The translations under genes and the position numbers were made by a program. This document shows, one piece after another, positions 21,114 to 33,830 of a DNA stretch of 64,000 nt. Source of the stretch: Ctenosaura bakeri (lineage: Eukaryota; Chordata; Lepidosauria; Squamata; Iguanidae); assembly GCA_948474755.1 (NCBI GenBank), contig CAOLHI010000074.1, positions 620,001-684,000 of the forward strand, given 5' to 3'. The stretch's first letter is position 1, and every line of letters starts with the position of its first letter. The notes under the pieces were generated by a model that had not been told where the DNA came from, did not search any database, and saw nothing but the letters and a program-made list of their open reading frames with translations.

Positions 21114-23489
21114 TAGGTCCTAATGATTTATGTGAGTCTACTGTAAAATAGCTAAGTCTGGTTCCAGTCCTCTACCACCATGTCCTCAATGCATTCTGTA
21201 GCATGTGGCAAACTGATTGAATTGAAAAGTCTTGTGTTAGAGCTGATACTAGATGATCTAACAGTTTGATCTTCAAATGCAACATCACAATGCATCACAT
21301 GCACAATGCACTGTTTGGTTTCAACTTCCATGTACATGCCTATCCCACCACACCTCATCAATGGCAAATTACCAGGCAAGCAGACAGTAAACTGAGAGAT
21401 ACAGTTAGATGTCCTCAGTCTATTCATGATACCAAACTCCAAACATCTGCACCAACTTATTTAGAAAATAAAACCTCTTACACAAGTAGGATGTGATGGA
21501 ACCCAGAGGAAATCTTTGAAGATAACACAGACACATACCAGGAGGCACTTTGTGGGCCCAGCACTTCATGATTGAATATGTCAGGAGCCACAGGAAACAG
21601 GAAAGTCTTGTGCAGTAAACAAGATGCAATCCCTGTAGGTGAACTCTGGCAACCACTAAGGCAAGAAGCACCCTTCTCAAAAGACAACGGGAGCAGAAAA
21701 CACTGACAAACATGTATGTTGTATCTATTACAAGTTTTGTTATATCAATGGAGGAATGCTTTAGCTTTAATGAGTAGCAATTCTGGGCATAATCAGCCTA
21801 AACTAACCATCTTTAAGACACATTTATTTCAATTGGCATGTACCAAAAACTTTAACTTTATCTGAATGTCCCCTTTTGAATCATGTCATCAGTTAATAGG
21901 TTTATACAATCCTGTATATGGTACCATAGAACTCAGGAGGCTTAATTCTGAGTAGCCATGTATAGATTTGCTTTGTTATTTTACTAAAGGCTTTCATGCA
22001 CAAGAAGCTGCTAACAATAGTTCAGACAAATATATGCCACAGTAAATCTGTCCAGCATTTAGGCCTAAACCATATTGGTAGTCCTAGTTAACACAAGACC
22101 AGTTGAAGTGCTGACTCAACATGAAACAAGGGATTCAAGACTTTTTGGGTTAGATCCAACAGAATAACTTGTTTCTCCACAACTTGCATGATGTACTTGT
22201 TCTGTCCTATTCAATTTTAACTAGATTTATGAAGTGAATAGCTGGGGAGTTGCAGAGATATAATTAAAGTTTACTAGTATTGATCAAATGACATTCTTCT
22301 TTCCCTAAATATTGTTGTGATCTAGACAAGCATCTTCATATCTGACAGTGATCACACAGTACAAGTGCTACTTCTATACTGTCTCTCCTTATAATCCAAT
22401 TACTTTCAGCAAAAGATTAAAAAAACCCTAATAATAAAAATAGATAAAATTCACAGAAAACAAAGGATGAAAGGAAACTCACGTGTCATATCTTTTGATC
22501 ATTAAACAATAAGACCTTCTTCTATATTCACAAAGAGAAAGGTATCTCACGTGAACTAAATATGTGTTTCGTGTCCACAGTATCTTTCAACTGTATAATT
22601 AAATATGCATTTTTCATTAGGTTAAATTTATCATGCTTGACAACATAGTTCTGATTTACTTTCCCTCTGCTTTTTCATTTGTACTATTTGTTTCCTAATA
22701 CAAATCCCCCAATTATTTTTTCCTCTATACAGATTCACTTTAACACCACTGGTCATTAATACTGCCAAATATTTTAAATCAGGCTATATAATACTCCAGG
22801 AGAGTATTGAAGAACTCCCCTTCCTATATGATACCTTTTCTATAACATATTGCAACAGGAGGTAGTACAGACAGTTAAGTTCCAACTAGTTTAGGAAACA
22901 ACATAGTAAAGAACAACAAGTGACATCGACCTGAATCCTGTTGGTAGTTACAACTACAGTAGACCAACCAAATAACAGAAATTTACATAAGTATTGATTC
23001 ACTGTTCACTAATTGATTCACTAGGTCTGCTTTAGTTAGGGCTAACCAACAGTATTCAGGCCTTACTGAATTGGGACTACACAACCTATGATTCAGCAAG
23101 CCAAATGTAACTGGTTGACGATGCAGGCAGCAAAACTCAGAGTAATTAATGGACTACCATATGTGATGGACTGTAGGCCTGTGTTACATCACTATATACT
23201 CTAACTACATAGGACAAATATTGATATGCATGGAATGGGCCTTCTTATTGACATCTGTATCAGGATGTCACCTGCAAGCAAATGCTGCATGTACAGTTCT
23301 CCAGTCCCAGCAGCACCCAGGACTTTGCCATGTAGCTCAGTAAAATAGCTGCATATATGCTCTACTTTTTGGCCAGTAATATCAAATCAGCTAAGGACTA
23401 GACGGTTTTGTGATCTAGCCTGCATTTTAGATTTTTGCATTGGACATAACAAGAAAGCCTTGTGAATTCCTCTTTCACATGTCAAGGCC
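21114..23489. other. No recognised feature
   Basis: Mostly AT-rich sequence with no exon, RNA gene or named repeat that I can support. The overlapping short open frames at 21266-21713 show no domain. Confidence 0.4.
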
Positions 23490-23885
23490 AAACTATATGT
23501 TAAATAAATAGCTTAATCTTAAATATATTTGTGTGTATGTGCGTGTGTGTGATATTATGTATGTACTATTTTTATTTCTTTTATTACAATGTTTTGAAAT
23601 TGGTTTAACATTGTGTTTTCAATAGAATTATTTGTTTTTTTAACTTTCACACCAATTTTTTTTAGCTGTATTTTACTTTAATCTCTTTTTTGTTGTTGTT
23701 ATGTTTTAAATGCTTTTAAAACTGGTTTAAATTTGTGCTTTTAATAGAATTGTTTGTTTAATAGTTTTTTAACATTCATATCAACATTCTTTTATCTGGT
23801 CTTTGTTTAAATTGGTTTTAAGCTACCTTGTATTCTGTTGTGGGAGATAGGTGGGATATAAATTAAACAAATAAACAAATAAGTA
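23490..23885 (+). mobile_element. Probable L2-type LINE 3' end
   Basis: T-rich text with TTTTAAT repeats ending in AAGCTACCTTGTATTCTG, then GGTGGGATATAAATTAAAC and an AAATAAAC-type tail. This is the layout of the squamate L2 3' end (a segment coding AAGCCRCCTTG... and then GGCGGGATATAAAT). Non-coding. Confidence 0.6.
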
Positions 23886-23934
23886 ATATTGTAATGTATA
23901 AATAATATCTGCTCAGGGACACAGCTATTAGGAT

Positions 23935-24445
23935 TTTGAGCATGGGTGTACTTTTAGCCCAGTGATAGCTTCCTTCTCTGTGTTCAGTTCTAAGAAGGGT
24001 AGAGACAAGTTGGAGCAGCTTCAGAAAAGGGCAACAAGAATGATTAGATGTATGGAAAACAAAACATATTAAGAAAGGTTGAAGGAGTTGGCGTGTTCTG
24101 CTTGCTGAAGAGAAGACTGAGGGGTCACCTGGTTGTATATCTAAAGGGCTGTCACAGTGAGGAGGATGCAGGTGCGTTCTTTGCTGCTCTGGAGGGTAGG
24201 ACCAGGTCTAATGGTTCTAAGTTACAGTAGAACAGATTTCAACTGAACATTAGAATGAGCTTCTTAATAGTAAGAGCAGTTTGACGATGGAAGGTGGTGG
24301 GGTCTCTTTCTCTGAACATGTTCAAAAAGACACTGGACAGCCACCTGCTGGGAATGTTCCAGATGAAACTTCTGCACTGAGCAGATGGTTGGACCTAATG
24401 GCCTATGGGCCCTCTTCCAACTCTATAGTTCTATGATTCTATCCC
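23935..24445 (+). mobile_element. CR1 LINE 3' fragment, diverged subfamily
   Basis: Contains the CR1 C-terminal and 3' wording in eroded form (AGTTGGAGCAGCTTCAGAAA, GAAGAGAAGACTGAGGGGTC, AACTCTATAGTTCTATGATT) and ends at the TTCTATGATTCTAT tail. The 60-codon frame 24048-24230 is a fragment of the CR1 C-terminal region. More diverged than the 14022-15662 copy. Confidence 0.88.
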
Positions 24446-24911
24446 TAACACAAATAGCAAAGAGAACATTTTAAAAAATCCTTTAACATGGATTTTGTCA
24501 TTCGCATACATATAGATGTCACAAGTTTTTTGGGAAGAGTGCTTACAAAAGTGTGTGTTTATGCTGTAAGTAGAATCAGGGGAGACAAATTCTTGTTTGA
24601 ATCCTATTTAGTCAAGGAGGGCTGATGCCTCTCCCTTCTGACCCAGATGTATACTTTGTAGTACATGAAGGAAGGTAGTAGAGATAGTAGCATTCTTTAG
24701 ACACTGGCAGAGTGTTTGGTTATTTTCCCCTCACTGTGCAGAATTAGGCTTTCTCTATCAGTCTCAAATCCTTGGTAAGAAAAGACCTTCTTTCAAAGAC
24801 TGGTTAATTCCTGTTATCACCTATGTGGTCTCCTCCTGCTGCCTGTAAGTGGCCTTGGGATAGTAAAAAGGGAAAATTAAAACCATACAAGATACTTTCA
24901 GTATTCACAGA

Positions 24912-25239
24912 AGCCATTTCTGCACAATGGGGCCGTGACTCTTCTGGGACAAGATGGCAGCTGTTGGCAGGTCATGCTTCCACACGACACCATTGCCAGC
25001 CTGCTGCTGTTGCAAATTTCATGAAACGGAAAAGTCCATTTTGTGCCTGCAATCAGGCAGTGCTCCTGTCCTTCCTGGCTATGCAGAAGCCACAGAAGCA
25101 CAATAGCAATGCTTCTTTCCATCTCACAGCAATGGAAAATGTCTGACTGCACTGCAGAAGGAAGAGGTGGCGCCATCACACTCCCTTCTACATGGAGCAG
25201 GTGTGCAGTGCAGAAGAGCATCATTGTGCCGAAATGTTT
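24912..25239. mobile_element. Harbinger-like MITE, diverged
   Basis: Ends read GCCATTTCTGCACAATG and CATTGTGCCGAAATG, an inverted pair. The interior matches the family blocks CTTCCTGGC, GCACAATAGCAATGCTTC and TGCAGAAGGAAGAGG. Exact ends and target duplication are uncertain. Confidence 0.65.
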
Positions 25240-27229
25240 AATGTCTTGACCCAATTCAGGCTGAGTAGTATAGTATTATGTGTCTGCCATCCATGGCTGG
25301 TAAACATGCAATACAAACTACCTACTTGATAATGTAGTTTGGATGTTAGTCCAAAAGGCTTTATGTATACAACAGATTTGTGGAGCTCAGTGGGTATTTT
25401 CTGTATGAAACACAGGTTCTACCATTATTAACCATATACGTATTTATTATTTCCCTGCCTTTCTCTTGGGATGGGATCCAAGATGGCTATAGTTGTAACA
25501 TTTGAGAATTTCAGTTTCAGCAACTATAATAACTTTTGAGAGTTTCTTATGAATAATAATAAGAAAAAGAATTAGAGTTCCACAGCTGATGAATTTATTC
25601 TTCATCTAATGTTTTGTATGACTGCATATCTGTTTCAATAGATGCTGAGCAAATTTTATATCAGTTTAGGGTTATGTGAGGGCAACCTGACTCTAAGGTT
25701 GGAAAACTCCTCATGCCCTGTCTGCTTTTCTATCTGTAAAAGGGCAACCATTAGCTTGAATATCACAACTTGTCAAGATTCTCAATTTAGCCTTAACAGA
25801 AAGATGTCTGTGTATGTGAAAATTTGCCATATAAAAGAACTCACATTGTAATAGTAAATGTATGTTCCATTTTTGTTTACACACATTTTGCTTGTGTATT
25901 TGTTTTGTGTGTGTGTGTGTGAGAGAGAGAGGGGGGACAAGAGGGAGAGGGAGAGAGAAGGGTGGAGAAAAATAAGAAATATAGATTTGAGTGACAGCAA
26001 GGTAGAGGCCAAAAAGCTCTTTTCCCCACACTCTGTTCCTTCCTGTCAGGAAGACAACAAAGGTACTTCAGGCAAACTGGAGCATCCTTCCACTGTTGTC
26101 ACAACAGATTGTGCAGCCCTTTCTGATGTAGTTTCCAATTTTCTCATCTCCGTTGTGTTGTCAGGAGGTGCCATCATTCCAAAAGGTATACAGTATTTTT
26201 TTTAATAAAAAGGATTAGGGGATAAGATGCAACTCTGTCCTTTAAAAAAAAAAATAAGTGTGAGACAGAGAAAAGGAGAAAGGAAGAGTAAAATAACATG
26301 TCAGATGCTAAAGAGCAATTCAGGAAGAATGGCGTACGTTTAAAAACCCAGCAAATTTATAGTACCTCAGTTCCTGTGGAGCTCTTTTCAAAGAAAGGAT
26401 GATAATATGACAAAAGTACATCCAAAAAGGAGACTGTTGGGACAATGAATGTGATAAAAGGTTATCACAGTCTATAGAAAAGGAGAACAGCAGCTGAAGG
26501 TAACTAAAAAGAAATTGTATGGACCCGACATAAGGCAAACTAAAATAGTATTATTTGATCGCATTCAAAACTTCATTCATGGCAATTCCAATGGACTTTT
26601 TAAAAGATATTAGAAAGCTGACTCTTTCTTTTGGACCTTTCCCTCATATCTGCAGATAGGAGTATATACCAAAGGATACTCAAACTGAGAGTTCCCATAT
26701 ATGTATTGCCATACAGAAGAAATGGAACAGAACCATCCCATGTATATTAAAAATATTACTTTCATCAATTTCTACAAAATCACTGAAAGGTAAACTTTAA
26801 ACAACCAATATGATTTTTTTAAAAAAATAATAATTAATTTTAATTTTCTTATTCAGCACTGTATCTCTATGCATTACATTGTATTTCAATCCAGCACAAA
26901 ATTTCAGTTTTAGAGTATAAATTAGGGTTAATTGAATAAGCAAATGCAGCTGTAAATGGTTGAGTGCAGGGAGTCAGTTTGCTAATGTTTCAGACTGGAA
27001 CCTAGTTGCTGCTTATGTTAGTGTAACAATCTGTTAGACTGGCATGAGGCAGAAAGTGGCCATAGCAGGAGGGCAGAGAAAATCATCTCTGTTTCCAGAC
27101 AAAGGTGTCCTGCTGGTTTACAAGCCACTTGGGTACTGGCTGGGCAGCTTTTTCTCCTCCAAAAGAAAGCTGCTATCTGTTCCTCTTCCCAACCTCCCCC
27201 CATCCCTTAGTAGGGATGCAATTCTTCAT
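25240..27229. other. No recognised gene; one microsatellite
   Basis: AT-rich sequence. A GT run passes into a GA run at about 25899-25963. No exon or named transposon recognised. Confidence 0.45.
25899..25963. repeat. (GT)n(GA)n microsatellite
   Basis: Eight or so GT units are followed directly by GA-rich repeats. Confidence 0.85.
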
Positions 27230-27230
27230 T

Positions 27231-27655
27231 AATTTCATTCTTGGAAGAGGTAACAAGTGCTTTTAGTAATTTTCTTCCCACTGCAAGAAAATCATGACTG
27301 TTTGCACTTTGAGACTTATTCTTTGCAAATTATTCATGTAGGATTTTCTTTTCTCAGAAAGCAGGATTTTCTGTTCAGGAAAATCATTTTCTGCACAGAA
27401 AACAACATTTCTACACATGATGGCACTTTCTGTGCATAAAATGTTCTAGTACAAAAATGCTGTAGTCAGAAACTTGTTCTTTTAAAAAATTGCACTCTTT
27501 TCTTTTCCTTTTTTTTTCTTTTCTTTTCTTTTTTTCTTTTCTTTTTTTCTTTTTTTTTTTTGGTGTGGGGCAAGAAGGAACACTGTTTGTCCAGAATATG
27601 CTGTTTGCTACCAGAAAATCCTGTTTTCTGCACAGAAAAGGTACATGTGGATTTC
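27231..27655 (+). repeat. Unclassified repeat R1, copy 1
   Basis: Shares with 43155-43510 (plus), 44995-45590 (minus) and 31520-31705 (minus) an opening CATTCTTG...AAGTG.TTTTAG.AATTTTCTTCCCACTG block and many TTTTCTG/CAGAAAA motifs. The exact 16-bp palindrome TTTTCTGCACAGAAAA occurs twice here (27387-27402 and 27624-27639). An expanded TTTTC tract (27497-27561) interrupts it. No coding frame. Class unknown. Confidence 0.65.
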
Positions 27656-28889
27656 ATGAAAAATAAGTCCAGAGCTACAAAGACAGGGTTCTAGATCATT
27701 GAGAAACACATTTTTCAAGCATTTTTTTTTAATATTTACAAATATTCTTTCCATTTCTACCACCCAGTCATCACAGTACCAACAGCCACTTGACTCCTAC
27801 TGTTTCATGATACCTATGCTGTCAGTTACACTGGCAAGAGTTACACTGCTCTACAGATTTGCACCCTAAATATCCATTTTACTTTCATACACTATAGGAG
27901 AGGTGTAAAGATAAGTTAGTATCTTGCTGAAACAATGTGTTGAGTTGGTTTCTTTGTTGTTGCTGTCGTTTGTACTTTAAATTACTAAAATGTTATAATT
28001 TAATAAAATACATATTTCTAAGACTACCACAGGGGTGAACAGGCTACTTTCCTGACATTCTTCAATTACAGAAATCACTTGAATCACTTGCCATTGAGTC
28101 AGGCGTTCATTTTCATTGAAAATAGGGGTGCGTAACAGCAAAAGGGATGAAGCCACTTTTCACCCCAGCAATCTTTTGGGTCCATATGACCAGAAATAAG
28201 TCGTGATGCTTCCAGTTGTATTTTTTGCCAAAGTTTGTGTGTATTACATTGTTCTGATACTAGGGCATCTTGAGGAGTACTGGGGGCAAAACTGCCAACC
28301 TTTGTAGTAGTTTTGTATCATTTTTGGTGCTGTAGGAATAAATTAAAAATGTGAGTTCTGTGAACTTTGCACTGTCCCATTCCTGAATTGTATCATATCA
28401 GTATCAGTCAGGAATGTACCCAGTAGTTCCACCCCTTGATGACTGTATTCTTAAGAGAGGAGGTTACTGACTCTTTGGAGGGAGTTAAGTGAGTAGAAGG
28501 ACAATACTTTTGATTTCTTTCTTCAATAGATATTTAATGAGAGAAAAGTGAGGGGAGAGGCATTTTTTTTTTTTTTTTTGGAAAAATCAAACTTTAAGCA
28601 ACAGAACTGTGAAATATTTGTAAGCTGTTCATGTCCTTATTAATATTGGAAAACAACAATAGTTTTAGCCAGAACTAGAAATACATTTTTCTTGTGTTTC
28701 TTAGAGTTGTTGTAACCTTTGATTTTATAGTAAATCTCACAAGTAGGTTTTTTAAAAAAAATCACAGTGATCCAAACAGTGGTCCTGATCAGGATCCCAG
28801 CCAACTGTTCTCTCCAAGCAGGGTACTTGTGATTTTCCTTCCAGTTTCTACTTTGTTTTTTTCCCAATATATATATATATATATATTAG

Positions 28890-29090
28890 TTTTCCATAAC
28901 ATATAAAAAAAGAGACATACATCATCATGTTTAGTATGTCCCTCCCCACCCTTCGCTATATTATTCTTCCCCAGTTAAGTTGTTACTATCTTTCCATAAT
29001 GAATCCTCCATTTTTACACAAATTTTTGCCTAATCATCACATGTATTTGTATTTTTAACCAATCCATTACCCCTTTCCCAATGTCTACTT
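28890..29090 (-). mobile_element. L1 3'-end fragment
   Basis: Matches the 3' end of the L1 at 5900: CTTCCCCAGTTAAGTT (28966-28981, identical to 5976-5991) and TATTTTTAACCA.TCCATTACC.CTTTCC. Like that copy it lies on the minus strand. It is preceded by a short AT run at 28868-28886. It is a few hundred bases at most and non-coding. Confidence 0.75.
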
Positions 29091-30245
29091 TGGTTAGTTG
29101 TTTATGATTACTTATTCAAGGCACCAGTTCCCCTAAACATACAACAGACTTTCATCTTGTTTCTCTGTGGCCCCATTTGGGCTCCATTTTTCTAAAAAAT
29201 GACCAAATAACTTCTATATTGGAGGCTGTGAATGATGTTGCTTACTGTAGCCTGTTTGGCCTGTGGGTTATTTGTAGAGGGCAAGTTAGAAAAAAGATAA
29301 CTTTGGGTTGTCTCACTTTCTTATCCTCTGCTCTCCAATTTAAGGACCAAAGGGCAGGAGGAGAAAGAACAATGGATAGTTTCCCAGATGGCATACTTTT
29401 ATTTTGGTTTAATGTAATCTTAGCATAATGTAGCAAAGCAATGTTTTTACTGTAACTGTATTTTAGTATTTATAACTGTGCTGTTTTATTTTTTGTAATT
29501 GTTTGAAATGGTCAGTAGACTAGAAGTTGATCTGCTCTGCTCTGCTCTGATGTATAGATACAAAATGCAAATAGATGGTCTTTGTTCTTCTTGACCTTCA
29601 CCTCATTGTAAAGTTCTCCTCTCCACACACCTTTTTATCAATAGTTCTTGAACCATATAGATTTCCTATTGCCCTGTAATTGCTTAAAAATATCCAGTGC
29701 TCCATTCCCAACTTGAAAGGACCCATCATTTTTCAGGAAATGATCCAGTCATACTCTCAGCTTTTGTAATACATTCCTATTGTCGCTCTTAAATTGGGCA
29801 TGACTACTAGAATAGGCATTGGCTTTTCACAAGCCTATTAGTTCCCTTTCAGCTTCCCTGCCAGAGTAGGGTCTACTCAGCCATATCATCTTAGGGCAAA
29901 CACATGCCTAAAATGTTCTAGGCTTTACAAGTACTAGTAGCAGTGTTACTTTTGCAAGAGAGATCAAAGGAGCTGAAGGATACATTCTTGGAAAGTGTGG
30001 GCATGCTTCAGAACCTAAGTTAAGACAAACTCCGATTATCTGCAGGGCAAAGCATTGTCTTTTCTGACTTGCTGTGGTTGTTAATAGGTCAGATGTATAG
30101 CTCATATGTATGTGTTCTGAGATTACAATTAGACAAATATGATATAAGAAGCTGTATTTAAACACTAAACAAAAAACAAAACTTTGCCTTTCCTTTCTAG
30201 CTCTCACACATTCCAGCTGGCTTTGCCTCTTCTTCTTTCCTGTTG

Positions 30246-30450
30246 AACCATTTCTGCACTACACTGTTATAGTGTTATTATTCCCCTTTCAACATCCTAT
30301 GGAATTCTGGGGGTTAGAGAATTTAGGGAGGGTCATTTAGAATTCTCAGTCAGAGACCTCTTTGGCCTCACTAAACTACCAACCCCAGAATTCCACAGGA
30401 TGTTGAAAGTGGAATTAATAGCACTATAACAGTGTAGTGCAGAAATGGCC
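30246..30450. mobile_element. Palindromic MITE (copy L)
   Basis: About 205 bp that folds into one long hairpin: CCATTTCTGCACTACACTG at the left is mirrored by CAGTGTAGTGCAGAAATGG at the right, and the TTCAACATCCTATGGAATTC block by GAATTCCACAGGATGTTGAA. The left terminal GG appears mutated to AA. Relatives are at 44501-44680, 45315-45510, 56128-56330 and the split copy at 13862-15735. Non-coding, with no transposase. Confidence 0.85.
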
Positions 30451-30719
30451 TTCATTTATTTCTAACAGCAGTTGGAATGGTTGCTTTTTTGTTACTTTTT
30501 TTAAAATTACAGTTCCCAGAAACCCACAAACAGCAAGATGGGGCTATATAAGCAGGATGTCCACAAAACAGGGGAGATGTGTATGGAAATAGATAAATCC
30601 TTGCATATTAGGTAGAAGGTGTGTGCGTATACAATTCCATATAAACTTACTGCCAACAGTCCCTTGCAGTACAGATTATAAATGTAAATAAATATAGCCC
30701 TTTTCAGCCTGCAGAGCCT

Positions 30720-31090
30720 TTCCAAAGCTCTAATTAAGCATTACTGAGCACTGGAAAACAAATATTTCAAGTCTGCAAAATGAAAGGCCTAAAACCTGTC
30801 ATTTAATGGATGGTGCTTAGCATAGATCTAATGCATATCTGTAATGAGGAAAGCCTACCCATGTAACAAGGACTGCCACTCAAGAAATTCTGCTAGATGT
30901 TGCAGACTGTCATCAGCAGTTCTGATGCAGACAGCTAATCCACGGTGCTCCGCAATCCTTTCACTTTGGGGTTATCTAAGTAGAGAACTATCCAATTAGC
31001 TGCTTCAAGCTGTAGTAATGTTATGCATGACAAGCAGGAAAATTGCCCTGATTAGCCAAAAGTGCAGAGTCAGACCTCTGAACACTTCAA
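30720..31090. promoter_or_regulatory. Candidate conserved non-coding element
   Basis: Low-repeat sequence with dense homeodomain-type sites (CTAATTAAGCA near 30731, CAATTAGCTGC near 30995, GATTAGCC near 31053), and no frame or transposon signature. This texture is common in deeply conserved vertebrate enhancers. I have no alignment, so conservation is inference. Confidence 0.4.
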
Positions 31091-31519
31091 CCACACTTCC
31101 TCACGGATGTAGAGACAAGTGAAGTCAAGACAGCTCTTCCCTTTGTATGTATCTGAAACGTGTCCATGATACTTTCATTAAAAGTTAGATAAATGGGATT
31201 TATGCATCAGCAGTGTCACAGAAGGCCAGAAGCCAATCCATTCTGAGGGAGAAAAAGATGACATGACCTTATGAGGGCTGGTGTAATGTTGTGGTTAGGC
31301 AATGTAAGAGAGAAGCACCAACAGATCCAGCTTGCTATTGTATATCCTAGTATATGGTAGTGACTGAGAATGGGAGCTGAGAAAGCCATGGTTCCAACTA
31401 GGCATGTCAAGTAAACTCACCAGTGCCAAGGTATCTGTCAAGACAGGGGATATAAAGAACACTTTCAAATGTTCTTGTCCCTGAGGGAAAAGACACTTCT
31501 ACACAAGTGATCAACTGCT

Positions 31520-31705
31520 ATGGTTAGATTTCTCACATTTGGAGACTTTATGAGGAAAAAAACCACATTTTTTCAAACTTTTTTACCCTAAAAATGAATT
31601 CTGAAACGCAAGTAGCCATTGGAAAAGGTGCAAAGATTTTTACAGTCTCACCCAGTGGGAAGAAAATTTTTGAAGTTCTTCATTCTTGCATATGAGAATG
31701 AAATA
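31520..31705 (-). repeat. Unclassified repeat R1, copy 4 (partial)
   Basis: The block CCCAGTGGGAAGAAAATTTT followed by TTCTTCATTCTTGCAT matches, in reverse orientation, the opening block of R1 copies at 27231 and 43155. More diverged than the others. Confidence 0.5.
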
Positions 31706-33069
31706 GGCAAAATTTACATCCCTAGGCAAGATTAACTATCTTGGCACAGCAAAACATAGCTATCCTTAAGAAATCTCACCTCCACCAGAAGACCAAAAAG
31801 CCAAATGGTTGTTTTGTTTTGGATGGTTTCTACAACCTGTACAAAATAAACTTTGTGTAAAATGCCTTTTCCCCCACCGTGAAGCTAAGCACAAACATTC
31901 TCTGAGATAAATTAAAACAGAGCCCAACATCTTGTGGCAATTCAGATCAACACACATACATAAGTATGGTCTCAATTTACAGTCATAGGTCAAGGTTTAC
32001 ACCCCCAGTGTGAAGTAACCACTATAGTAGGAATGAGCAACTGTGGCCTTTGAGCTGGAGTTATGGTCTCATAATACTACACCATGGGCTATGGTGGTTA
32101 GGGCTGATGTACGGTATATCTAGTACAACAACAGCTGGAAAAACATAGTTTCATTACAGATTTGAGATGGAAATTGATGATTCCAGATTACTGCTTGCCA
32201 ATGATTGCTTAACATAGAATTGTATAACTTCTCCTTTGTATGTCAGATAGCTGCATGGTTTTTAACCTTCTCTTTACTGGAGAGCCCCTGTAAATATAAT
32301 TTGTTGCCAGGACTCCCAAGACATAACTCGAGATTTAAATATTCAAACATTTATTTATATATTCAAATATGTATTTATTTATTAAAGGCTTCTGGAGACT
32401 AAAATTCAAAACCCTTCTCAGACACTGGGTGATCTTGGGCAAGTCCCTGTTGCTACTGCAGGTTAAGTACCACTGAAGTAACTGATTGTGACAGGGCTCA
32501 CTTCTTTCTCTTTCTCTCAACCAGTATTCCCAGCCTGATAAAGTACTCTGTCACTTCACACACAGCTCTTTCTTCTTTAAGCATCACTTCTGAATAAAGA
32601 GTGAGGCTTGTCAATGGTTACTTAGAACTCCTTTATAGCTTTATAATAGCATGTTTTCTGTTTGCTTGTAAATACTGTATACCACTCAGCTGAGTCAATG
32701 GTTATAAAAATAAACTGTAATATTTATTAAAATAATGTACAGAACGAGGTACTGGAGTTCATATGCAGATCAAAGCTAATATGGTTCTTCAAAGTTCTTT
32801 TAGACAGTTTCCTTATGTCTTGAAACCTTCATATAAGCACAGATATCTTAAACAGCCCTTTGGTTATACTTTCACCAAAGGCTCAACTCCCAAATCTAGG
32901 TGATACTTTCTGACCAGATTCTGTAATGGTTTAATTGCTCTTCTGCCGCTCTCTACGTTTTCTCTGAAAACTAAACTCTCTCCACTCAGACCACCTCCTT
33001 GGTTGACTGGGGTACTTTATTCTGATTCTTTCTCACAGGAGGTCTGATAATGACACTCAGTGTTGCCTT
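31706..33069. other. No recognised gene; possible SINE fragment
   Basis: A short stretch near 32395-32470 (ACTGGGTGATCTTGGGCAAG) recalls the centre of the Sauria-type SINE, but head and tail are not visible. Otherwise nothing recognised. Confidence 0.4.
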
Positions 33070-33074
33070 TCTAT

Positions 33075-33222
33075 ATACCGTATTTGCCAGTGTATAAGAT
33101 GCACCAGCATGTAAGACACACCCCATTCGTATAAGAAGCACTGGCGTATAAGACACACCCCATTTTCAAACAGTATTTTTCAGGGAAAAAAGTGAGTCTT
33201 ATACACCAGCAAATAGGGTATA
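33075..33222. mobile_element. MITE with CCGTATTTGC ends
   Basis: About 145 bp with inverted ends CCGTATTTGCCAGTGTATAAGA and TCTTATACACCAGCAAATAGG, flanked by TATA on both sides. The GTATAAGACACACC motif repeats internally. This wording is common to a small DNA element found in many vertebrate genomes; I do not name the superfamily. Confidence 0.7.
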
Positions 33223-33726
33223 TTCTTCTCTTGAGCCTTCATCTCTTCCTTTACACTAATGGGTTAGGTCTCTCTCTTGTGTAGCTATTCTGTTTGCCGG
33301 GCAACTTGTTGCTAGATTGCTCTGGCACACAGGATAGTCACACCTCTGGAACACTGTCACACTGAATAGGTGAGAAAATTTTATAAATTACAAATTTATT
33401 CATTATTAGTGAACAAAATAGGAAAAAAGCAAGAGTGATACACTGCAACCTGGTACATTATAATCCCCCTCCGCACACATACACACACATTCAGCACCAC
33501 CATCATTTAGTTTAGTATGTTGTATACAACAAAGAATCCTGCCCTTTTTTTTCTCCCAATGCAAAATAACAATATTTTATGGTATATCCACAAATGGGAA
33601 GCAAGCAAAGACCTTCCCAGATAAACAGGAGCAGCTGAGGATGATGCATAATGTTAACACTGAGACAGACTCAAAGCTTAGGGAAAAAAATGGGGGGGCT
33701 ACATTACCCAAAATCCTTGTATTTGT

Positions 33727-33830
33727 AGAATCATAGAACTGTAGAATCACAATTGGAGTTGGAAGAAACCACAGGGGCCATCGAGTTCAACTCCCTGCCA
33801 TGCAAGAACTCGCATCAAAGCAAAGCAAAG
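33727..33830 (-). mobile_element. CR1 LINE 3' fragment
   Basis: Reads AGAATCATAGAACTGTAGAA, the reverse complement of the CR1 octamer tail, then TTGGAGTTGGAAGAAACCAC and GGCCATCGAGTTCAACTCCC, the reverse of the CR1 3' end. A short 5'-truncated copy. Confidence 0.88.

Noticed and set aside
27387..27639. CRISPR-like spaced repeats from the TTTTCTGCACAGAAAA motif
   Set aside because: Spacing is irregular, the motif is dispersed in a vertebrate-type repeat and there are no cas genes; the genome is plainly eukaryotic.
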